Under the pieces are notes generated by a model. That model was given only the letters and a program-made list of their open reading frames with translations, was not told the origin of the DNA and made no database searches. From DATKDU01 sp035512595 (GTDB lineage Bacteria > Planctomycetota > Planctomycetia > Pirellulales > Pirellulaceae), in contig DATKDU010000286.1 in the NCBI GenBank assembly GCA_035512595.1, positions 1-30,184 of the forward strand: a stretch of 30,184 bases of DNA, given 5' to 3'. How positions within the stretch are numbered: the stretch's first letter is position 1; each line of letters begins with the position of its first letter. The position numbers were made by a program, and so were the translations under genes. This document shows, one piece after another, positions 24,225 to 30,184 of the stretch.

Positions 24225-24957
24225 AGGCGATCGAGTATCCCCCATCGACCGGCACGATCGCGCCGGTGATGAAGGCCGCAGCAGGTGAACAGAGAAAGAG
24301 TGCGGCCCCGGCGACATCTTCCGGCTTTCCCCAGCGGCCCAGCGGCGTGCGGTCCAGGATCGCTTGCCGCCGTGCGGCATCCTCCACCAGCGGCTGCGTC
24401 ATGGCCGTCTCGATCCAGCCCGGCGCAACCGCATTGACCCGAATGCCGCGATCAGCCCAGGCGATGGCCAGCGACTTGGTGAGCTGCGCGATCCCCCCTT
24501 TGCTGGCGCTGTAGGCGGGGACGAATCCGCTGCCGAAGAAGCTGAGCATCGAAGCGATGTTCAGCACGCAGCCGCGGCTTTTTTCCAAGAGCGGCAGTGC
24601 AGCGGCGCAGACGCGCATCGTGCCGTTTAAGTTGACATTGATCACTTCGGCGAAGACGGCCGGATCGTGCTCAGCGCCGCCGCGGCGAATGGTTCCGGCG
24701 CAATTGACGACGACATCGAGACTCGAGAGCGAACCGATGACCCGCTCCACGTCGGCAACGTTACTGATGTCGAGTGTCGTGGCATCGACTGCCTCTCCGG
24801 TCGCTGCCGTGGCGCGAAACCGGTCCACCTCCGCGGCACTAAGCCCCGTCGCCAGCACGCGGCAGCCACTGGCCGCCAGCGCGAGGCTGATCGCCTGGCC
24901 AATGCCGCTGGTGCCGCCGGTGACCAGCGCCTGTCTGACGCCCGCCGCTTCATTCAT
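24223..24957 (-). CDS. SDR family NAD(P)-dependent oxidoreductase
   Basis: The 244-residue classical short-chain dehydrogenase/reductase oxidises or reduces a hydroxyl/carbonyl group with NAD(P). Seen: the cofactor motif TGGTSGIG (residues 13-20), NCAG (about 85-88), catalytic Ser136 (NIASMLSFFG), and Tyr149 and Lys153 in PAYSASKGG. The C-terminal GAIVPVDGGYSIA is typical of the FabG/3-oxoacyl reductase-like subgroup. ATGLSA after the second strand with no acidic residue hints at NADP preference (weak). AGGAG lies 9 bases before the ATG at 24957; the open frame continues upstream but is not supported. It is divergent from the outer-membrane protein gene. Substrate unknown. Confidence 0.94.
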   Translation of the reverse strand: MNEAAGVRQALVTGGTSGIGQAISLALAASGCRVLATGLSAAEVDRFRATAATGEAVDATTLDISNVADVERVIGSLSSLDVVVNCAGTIRRGGAEHDPAVFAEVINVNLNGTMRVCAAALPLLEKSRGCVLNIASMLSFFGSGFVPAYSASKGGIAQLTKSLAIAWADRGIRVNAVAPGWIETAMTQPLVEDAARRQAILDRTPLGRWGKPEDVAGAALFLCSPAAAFITGAIVPVDGGYSIA

Positions 24958-25096
24958 GACTGCTGCTCCTGACGTGCCGCTAGCACGCGAATTCTGGCGG
25001 ACGTTGCTGATGGCGCAAAGTTTTCTGAATGGGAAAGGGGAACTGGGTCGAAACAAAATTAAGCTGTCTCGTCCAGTTTCGCCAGACCTGTCGTTC

Positions 25097-26344
25097 ATGA
25101 ACCTCGCTCGCCAGAGGACAACGCTGACCAGGATCGGGCTCTGCGCCGTTTTTGCGTTGGCGTCTGCGCAGGCGGCGGCATGGGAAGGCGAATTGCCGCC
25201 ATCGTCGGCGGACACCGCGATTTTGGCCGACGATTTTCCGCCCTCGATCGTTGACGACCCGAATCGACTCGCGACTTCATTCGCCGTAGCGCCCTGCCAG
25301 GAGTGCCAGTCGTGGCACCACGTCGGCGGCAAGGCCCGCGGTTACTTCGTCACCGATCAGCGGTATGAATTCACCGGCCAGGAGACGACGTTCGCCGTCG
25401 AAGGAGTAGTGGATGGCGGCTACCATCGCATGACCGGCGACTGGGAGTTGTCGATGGACGGGGAGTTGTTCCTGAACCTCCCGTTCGACCGCAACCTGCT
25501 CGTCGATACTCCCGAACGCCGCTCCTTTGCGGCCAACTTTGACATCGACCCCGTGCAGATTTCGCAGCTCACGCTCGGCGCGCGGCGCGACGACTGGTAT
25601 CTGGCGATCGGCCGGTTTGTGACCCCCTTCGGCCGCTTCTACTTCCCGCAATATCGCAACGACTTCTCCGACGCGCCGTTCATCCGCTCGGAGGCGGTCC
25701 TCTTCCGCGAAACCGGAGTGCTCGCCCAGTGGGACCCGGAAGGCTACGTCTTCACCGCCGCGATCACCAACGGCGGCTTCGGCCAGGACACCAACGCCAG
25801 CAAGGCCCTCGTCGCCCGGGCCGGCATCGACCGCGAAAACTTCGCGCTCGGATCGAGCGTCAAATGGCACGACGGCATTTCCAGCGAAGGTCAGAAGCAA
25901 TACAACCGCCATGTGGGCGTCGATGCGATGCTCCGCCGCGGTCGCTGGATCCTCTCCGGTGAAGCGATCTACGACCAGTACGGCTTTCGGCGGCCCGGCT
26001 TCGATCAGAGCGACATCTTCTGGGGAAGGAGCATCTACTTCCGTGATCTCAACGACGGCTTATACGACCCCATCGAAGGGGCCGGCTACTACGTCGATCT
26101 GGGCTACGACGGCGACTTCTGGAGCGCGAGCCTCAACTTCGGCAGCTATTTCCCCGAACGGATCGGCAACGTGCCGCACGACCGCGACGTCCATCGGGGC
26201 CTCGTCAAGCTGAGCTGGCACCCCGTCGAGCACTTCGAGATCTACAGCATTACGCTGGTCGAGAGCGATGGGCCGCTGGGCTTTGCCACGCGCTCGCACC
26301 GCCGGGGCGTGGTGGCCATTCTCGGCTGCCAGTGGTCGCTGTAG
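25097..26344 (+). CDS. Outer-membrane beta-barrel (porin-like) protein
   Basis: The protein has 415 residues. A signal peptide (about 1-31: RIGLCAVFALASAQAAA) precedes a variable region containing CQECQSWHH and then a series of alternating amphipathic strands with aromatic girdles. Examples are FAVEGVVDGGYH, WELSMDGELFLNL, DWYLAIGRFVTPFGRFYF, WSASLNFGSYF. The phrase IGRFVTPFGRFYF and the final strand GVVAILGCQWSL, ending in Leu, suit a phosphate-selective-porin-like barrel (OprO/OprP type or a related planctomycete group). It is probably inserted in the outer membrane. The ATG at 25097 gives a normal signal peptide, although its ribosome site is weak; an upstream ATG at 25010 is less likely. 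No neighbour suggests a substrate. Confidence 0.82.
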   Translation: MNLARQRTTLTRIGLCAVFALASAQAAAWEGELPPSSADTAILADDFPPSIVDDPNRLATSFAVAPCQECQSWHHVGGKARGYFVTDQRYEFTGQETTFAVEGVVDGGYHRMTGDWELSMDGELFLNLPFDRNLLVDTPERRSFAANFDIDPVQISQLTLGARRDDWYLAIGRFVTPFGRFYFPQYRNDFSDAPFIRSEAVLFRETGVLAQWDPEGYVFTAAITNGGFGQDTNASKALVARAGIDRENFALGSSVKWHDGISSEGQKQYNRHVGVDAMLRRGRWILSGEAIYDQYGFRRPGFDQSDIFWGRSIYFRDLNDGLYDPIEGAGYYVDLGYDGDFWSASLNFGSYFPERIGNVPHDRDVHRGLVKLSWHPVEHFEIYSITLVESDGPLGFATRSHRRGVVAILGCQWSL

Positions 26345-26686
26345 CGGTGCCCGGAATTCGCGGTCAATCTGGCATCTTCGTTAAATCCGCTACACTTGCG
26401 CATGACTTCAGGCGGTATTTTCCAAAAAGTCTTGCTGACTCCTATTCTCCGTACGGCCGGGCGCTACGATTCCAGCGGCATTCCCGATGGATGCGTTACG
26501 GCAACAGGCGTGGCGGAACGTAAACAGTGGTGAACGGCTCGCGGACTGCCGCGGCCGTGCCTAACTACGGCCGCCGCCGCGGTTTAGGGCCAAATGTCGC
26601 CGCCTGGCAGCCGCTGGCACCGGCGTTGCTTTCCCTTGACGCCGTCGGACGATGCCCGCCCCGCTCACACCAGGAAGCACGCTGCG
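26345..26686. other. Intergenic region upstream of the sigma factor
   Basis: These 342 bases contain no supported gene. A TACACT box at 26391-26396 could be a -10 for the sigma factor gene, but no convincing -35 is seen. Otherwise I see no repeat or RNA. Confidence 0.35.
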
Positions 26687-28300
26687 ATGACCAAAAAGCT
26701 GAGCAAGACCCGCCTCGACGCTCCTCTCTTCAAGGGACGCAAGACCAAGATCAACGGCCACGGCGCCGAGGATTCGGTAGCGGTCCACGACGAAGCCGAA
26801 GTCGCCTTGGGAGCGTTCGACGACGAGCTGCACCTGGAGCTCGAGGACGTGGCCGTCGAGCCGGATGCCGACGAAGGGGTCGATGCGACCGACGATCCGG
26901 TGCGGATGTACCTGATGCAAATGGGAGCGATTCCGCTGCTCAATCGGGCGCAGGAAGTTTCTTCGGCTCGCCAGATCGAGGCCACCCGCCGCCGCTACCG
27001 CCACAGCATGCTGGCGACCGACTACGTCCTGCAAGGCGCCGTGGAAGCCCTGGAACTGGTACGCGATGGCAAGCTTCGCCTCGACCGTACGATCGAGGTC
27101 AGCGTCACGAATCTGTCCGAAAAGAAGCGGATCATGAAGCGGATCTGGCCGAACGTCGATACGCTGCGGCATCTGCTGCGGGCCAATCACGCCGACTATC
27201 GCGCCGCTGTCAGCAAGCGTCTTCCGAAGGCCGAGCGTCGCGCCGCCTGGAAGCGCCTCGTCCGCCGCCGCAACAAGGCAGTCCGCCTGATCGAGGAGAT
27301 GAACCTCCGCAACAACCGCCTGCAGCCGCTGTTCGAAAAGCTGGGGGAAATCCTGACCCGCATGCAGACCCTCAAGATGCAGATCCGCGAGGCCAAGGTC
27401 AGCGGCATGTCCGGCGGCCGCACGCGGCAGGAGCTGCGCCGCGAGCTGGTCCGCCTGATGCGGATCACGCTGGAAACGCCCGCCACGCTCCAGCGGCGGA
27501 TCGAAGTCACCGAGATCTACCGCCAACGCTATGACGCCGCCAAACGCGACCTGTCGGCGGGCAACCTGCGGCTGGTGGTGTCGATCGCCAAGAAGTATCG
27601 CAACCGGGGCCTGTCGTTCCTCGACCTGATCCAGGAAGGGAACACGGGCCTGATGCGGGCCGTTGATAAATTCGAGCACGCTCGCGGATTCAAGTTCAGC
27701 ACCTACGCCACGTGGTGGATTCGCCAGGCGATCACGCGGGCCATTGCCGATCAGAGCCGGACGATCCGCGTGCCGGTCCACATGATCGACACGATGAGCA
27801 AGGTGCGGCTGGTGACGCGGCAGCTCGTTCAGGAGCTCGGTCGCGAACCGACGGCCGAAGAAACGGCCCGCCGGGCCGGCCTGTCGCTCGAGGACGCGCG
27901 CTGCATCCTGAAGATGTCGCGGCAGCCGCTGTCGCTCGATCAGCCGGTCGGCGATCACGACGACAGCTACTTCGGCGAGTTCGTCGCCGATCACCGCGAC
28001 GATGATCCGCTGTACGACACGCACCAGCAGGCCCTCAAGCACCAGATCGAAGAGGCCATGCAGAGCCTCAACTACCGCGAGCGGGAGATCCTCCGCCTCC
28101 GCTACGGCCTAACCGATGGATACGCCTACACGCTGGAGGAAGTGGGGAAAATTTTCCAGGTGACGCGCGAGCGAGTGCGACAGATCGAGACCAAGGCGGT
28201 CCGCAAGCTCCAGCAGCCCTACCGGGCACGCAACCTGGCCAGCTTCGTCGACGGCGTCGAGGTGGAACTGGAAGACACGGTCGCGACGGAGACGAAGTAG
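26687..28300 (+). CDS. rpoD: Primary RNA polymerase sigma factor (RpoD/SigA type)
   Basis: The 537-residue protein directs RNA polymerase to housekeeping promoters. After an acidic N-terminal part (no typical region 1.1) comes region 1.2 (DDPVRMYLMQMGAIPLLN, about residues 67-84). A long insert with basic helices (about 115-270) follows. Then region 2 (NLRLVVSIAKKYRNRGLSF ... FKFSTYATWWIRQAITRAIA), region 3 and region 4 (LNYREREILRLRYGL ... VTRERVRQIETKAVRKLQ). Region 2.4 and the region 4.2 helix-turn-helix are intact, so it should recognise TATAAT/TTGACA-like boxes such as those seen in this window. The ATG at 26687 has AGGA about 12 bases upstream. An in-frame extension upstream is unlikely. 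Confidence 0.94.
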   Translation: MTKKLSKTRLDAPLFKGRKTKINGHGAEDSVAVHDEAEVALGAFDDELHLELEDVAVEPDADEGVDATDDPVRMYLMQMGAIPLLNRAQEVSSARQIEATRRRYRHSMLATDYVLQGAVEALELVRDGKLRLDRTIEVSVTNLSEKKRIMKRIWPNVDTLRHLLRANHADYRAAVSKRLPKAERRAAWKRLVRRRNKAVRLIEEMNLRNNRLQPLFEKLGEILTRMQTLKMQIREAKVSGMSGGRTRQELRRELVRLMRITLETPATLQRRIEVTEIYRQRYDAAKRDLSAGNLRLVVSIAKKYRNRGLSFLDLIQEGNTGLMRAVDKFEHARGFKFSTYATWWIRQAITRAIADQSRTIRVPVHMIDTMSKVRLVTRQLVQELGREPTAEETARRAGLSLEDARCILKMSRQPLSLDQPVGDHDDSYFGEFVADHRDDDPLYDTHQQALKHQIEEAMQSLNYREREILRLRYGLTDGYAYTLEEVGKIFQVTRERVRQIETKAVRKLQQPYRARNLASFVDGVEVELEDTVATETK

Positions 28301-28324
28301 CCGCCCGCTAGCGTCCGACTCCCC

Positions 28325-28354
28325 TTGCGGCAGATTCGCCGACTTTCCTATACT
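28325..28354 (+). promoter_or_regulatory. Promoter candidate for the 28423 gene
   Basis: TTGCGG (28325-28330), an 18-base spacer and TATACT (28349-28354). The -10 and spacing equal those of the other strong promoters here, but the -35 matches only in part. The start would lie near 28361, 62 bases before the ATG at 28423. Confidence 0.5.
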
Positions 28355-28422
28355 CCCGCCCCCGCGGGGATTCCCACGGGATGTTGTTCGCGCCCTTCGC
28401 GACAGGTGCGGGAGTACCAGTA

Positions 28423-29862
28423 ATGTGTGCGCCAGCGATCCATGGATTCGGAAACCGTATGGGGCAATTGTTGGTCGGCTGTCTGCTCGCGCTACTGGCG
28501 CGGCCGACGCTAGCTCAAGTAAGTTCCGGCGGCGGCTCGCTCGGCCCGCGGCGGGCGGCTATCACGGCCGACTCGACGAAGCAACCAGAAAACGCCGCGA
28601 CCACCCCACGCAGCGGCAGCACGCCGCGATTATCGCCGCTCAGCGGCGGCGGCACCAATAGCGGCGGCCGCATCACCGCCGGCACTACCGAAAACTACTT
28701 CCAAAGGAAGCGCTCCGCCGCCCAGCCGCAGAATTACGTCATCGACCAAGGCGGACAGCCGCGAGCGTATCAGGAGCGGTCGGGGAGCCTGGTCGTCAAG
28801 AACAGCGGCGGGCTGCCGAGCGACGATGGCCAGGTATGGAAGGAATACGACATCTCTCCCTACACGCTCCGCGTCAAGGGAAAGAGCAAGCCCGAGCAGG
28901 CGATCATCGACTGGATTCTCCGCGAGACGGGGACCGACGTCTGGTTCGGCTCACCGTTGGGCGTGTTGAGCGCCGACAGCCGCACGCTCCGTTGTTATCA
29001 CACTCCCCAGATGCAAAAGACGGTCCACGGGATCGTGGAGCGGTTCGTAAACGGCAATGGCGAGTCGCACATGCTGGGCATTCGAGTGATGACACTATCC
29101 AATCCCAGTTGGCGGTCGCGAGCTTTTTCGCTGCTCAAACCGGTCGATGTCAAGTCGCCGGGGGTCGAGGCGTGGCTCTTATCGCGCGAGAATGCGGCAG
29201 TGCTCGTGGCGGATCTCAAGCGGCGTGGCGACTACCGCGAACTCAACGCACCCAACTTGCAAATCCAAAGCGGCCAGTCGGAAACGATCGCCCGCACCAC
29301 GCCCAAGCAGTATGCCCGCAGCGTCAGGCCGGCGAGCGTCTTTCCGGGTTACGAAGTCGTGGCCGGACAGATTGAAGAAGGTTTCGCACTCAACCTCAGC
29401 TCGCTGATGAGCCTCGACGGCCGCGCTTGCGACGTCGTGGTCAAGTGCAATATCGATCAGGTCGAGAAGTTGGTCCCCATCAGCCTCGATGTTCCGGTCG
29501 GCGGTGTGACGCAGAAGGTGCAGATCCAAGTGCCGCAGTTTGTGTCGTGGCGGCTGCACGAGCGGTTTCGCTGGCCGTCGGACCAGGTGCTGCTCCTTTC
29601 GTGCGGCGTGGTGGCCAGCCCCACCGGTGATACTTCGACCCCCATTCCGCTGCTGGGAAACCTCGGCGGCAACAGCCGTTCCGACGCCCTGCTCATGATC
29701 GACCACAAAGGTGCGGGCTATTTCGGTCCGGTGGAATTCGTTCCTTCCACGCTGCCGCCGGCGGCGACCAATGCGCCGATCGTCGCCCCCTCGACCGGCC
29801 CGGCGGCGACGACCGCAACCCCCACGGTGCCGAACTACATCAATACGCGAGGGCGGTACTAA
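28423..29862 (+). CDS. Secreted hypothetical protein, secretin-like pattern
   Basis: The 479-residue product has a signal peptide (about 1-32: GQLLVGCLLALLARPTLA) and a Ser/Gly/Pro-rich linker to about residue 100. The ordered region starts at DISPYTLRVKGKSK. It contains a BON/secretin-N-like alternation (WFGSPLGVLSADSRTLRCYHTP ... QMQKTVHGIVERFVNG) and later strand-rich segments (ALNLSSLMSLDGRACDVVVK). This resembles parts of type II/III secretin proteins, but the final beta-barrel signature is not clear, so I leave it unassigned. GGGAG lies 8 bases before the ATG at 28423; starts at 28381 and 28459 are alternatives. The Pro/Ala/Thr-rich tail ends NYINTRGRY. The next gene overlaps its stop codon or follows closely. 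Confidence 0.82.
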   Translation: MCAPAIHGFGNRMGQLLVGCLLALLARPTLAQVSSGGGSLGPRRAAITADSTKQPENAATTPRSGSTPRLSPLSGGGTNSGGRITAGTTENYFQRKRSAAQPQNYVIDQGGQPRAYQERSGSLVVKNSGGLPSDDGQVWKEYDISPYTLRVKGKSKPEQAIIDWILRETGTDVWFGSPLGVLSADSRTLRCYHTPQMQKTVHGIVERFVNGNGESHMLGIRVMTLSNPSWRSRAFSLLKPVDVKSPGVEAWLLSRENAAVLVADLKRRGDYRELNAPNLQIQSGQSETIARTTPKQYARSVRPASVFPGYEVVAGQIEEGFALNLSSLMSLDGRACDVVVKCNIDQVEKLVPISLDVPVGGVTQKVQIQVPQFVSWRLHERFRWPSDQVLLLSCGVVASPTGDTSTPIPLLGNLGGNSRSDALLMIDHKGAGYFGPVEFVPSTLPPAATNAPIVAPSTGPAATTATPTVPNYINTRGRY

Positions 29863-29871
29863 TGGCGGCGA

Positions 29872-29899
29872 GGGTTCAGGGTTCAGGGTTCAGGGTTCA
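29872..29899 (+). repeat. GGGTTCA tandem heptamer repeat (4 units)
   Basis: Four exact heptamers run from 29872 to 29899, followed by two GGAGCCA heptamers (29900-29913). From memory, this type of GGGTTCA tract occurs at many intergenic sites in planctomycete genomes. Here it lies between the stop of one gene and the start of the next. Confidence 0.85.
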
Positions 29900-29966
29900 G
29901 GAGCCAGGAGCCATGAGCCGGGGGCCAGGGCTGGCTCCTGGTCCCCGGCTCCTGATTCCTGGCTCC
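29900..29966. repeat. 30-bp imperfect inverted repeat over a start codon
   Basis: The left arm (29900-29929, starting GGAGCCAGGA) and right arm (29937-29966) pair at 26 of 30 positions around a 7-base loop. The candidate ATG at 29913 and its GGAG site lie inside the left arm, so a folded transcript would hide them. Confidence 0.75.
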
Positions 29967-30184
29967 AGGGCGCTAGTTGTCGTCGTACTCACGCTCGCTT
30001 CCGGCTGCCACATCTTCTCCGGCGGCGGTCCGCCCGCGCCGCTGGAAAATCCGTTCTTCGTGCCGGCTATGGACCGCGAGTTTCTGTGGAATCAAACGGT
30101 CGATGCGGTGGACGACTACTTTCGCATCGAGCGCGAAGACCGCGTGCGGTTGATCGGCGGCGTCCTCACCGAAGGGCGCATCGA
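29913..30184 (+). CDS. Lipoprotein, 5' part (runs off the window)
   Basis: The first 90 residues are visible. After a Gly/Pro-rich start comes a hydrophobic core (ALVVVVLTLASGC) with the lipobox LASGC, whose Cys (residue 32) would be lipidated, so the product is probably envelope-anchored. The visible mature part (ENPFFVPAMDREFLWNQTVD ... DDYFRIEREDRVR) looks soluble; I recognise no family. The ATG at 29913 with GGAG upstream gives a plausible signal peptide. The same frame is also open from an ATG at 29862, which overlaps the previous stop codon as TAATG and would add 17 repeat-encoded residues. It is likely in the same transcript as the secreted protein upstream. Confidence 0.75.
   Translation, partial: MSRGPGLAPGPRLLIPGSRALVVVVLTLASGCHIFSGGGPPAPLENPFFVPAMDREFLWNQTVDAVDDYFRIEREDRVRLIGGVLTEGRI

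Overview
The window looks like chromosomal DNA from a GC-rich planctomycete, probably related to Pirellulales. This is an inference from several signs: many short, independently oriented genes with exported or membrane-anchored products; a membrane-anchored prenyltransferase-repeat protein; a TIGR00300/LOR-SDH protein; the start of a planctomycete-type ECF sigma factor and of an integrase; and dispersed short palindromes. No rRNA, CRISPR array or intact mobile element is visible.

Layout. 1-3.9 kb: a MATE exporter, a tail-to-tail acidic protein, and a membrane-anchored coiled-coil protein. 3.9-6.0 kb (minus): a two-gene unit of a HEAT-repeat protein and a small membrane protein. 6.2-9.6 kb: a Dabb-domain protein, an RluA-type pseudouridine synthase, a secreted double-PDZ protein and a secreted SGNH hydrolase. 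9.7-13 kb (minus): a CobB/CbiA-like protein that has lost its catalytic motifs, then a prenyltransferase-repeat protein. 13.2-13.8 kb: initiator tRNA followed by fragments of an integrase and an ECF sigma factor. 13.8-15.8 kb (minus): a secreted metzincin-type protease and an O6-alkylguanine-DNA alkyltransferase. 15.9-17.9 kb: three unassigned cytoplasmic proteins. 17.9-18.4 kb: a gene-poor stretch with a near-consensus promoter and a chain of hairpins. 18.4-21.4 kb (minus): a low-complexity Arg/Asp-rich protein and a group II PLP decarboxylase. 21.7-24.2 kb: the TIGR00300 protein and an exported thioredoxin-like protein whose frame is read through an in-frame UGA, a probable selenoprotein. 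24.2-28.3 kb: an SDR oxidoreductase, an outer-membrane beta-barrel protein and a primary sigma factor. 28.4 kb to the end: a secreted unassigned protein and the start of a lipoprotein whose first codons lie in a repeat.

The genes do not form one pathway. Short-gap, probably co-transcribed pairs are the HEAT and small membrane proteins, the low-complexity protein and the decarboxylase, and the secreted protein and the lipoprotein.

The most interesting observations are: (1) the UGA-containing thioredoxin-like gene at 23032-24162, where UGA falls at the nucleophilic Cys position of CxxC and is followed by a bacterial SECIS-like hairpin; (2) a CobB/CbiA paralogue lacking both the P-loop and the glutaminase Cys; (3) a promoter plus hairpin chain at 18.02-18.31 kb that may be an unannotated structured RNA and/or a zinc-ribbon microprotein; (4) a repeat-derived hairpin that carries the start codon of a lipoprotein gene.
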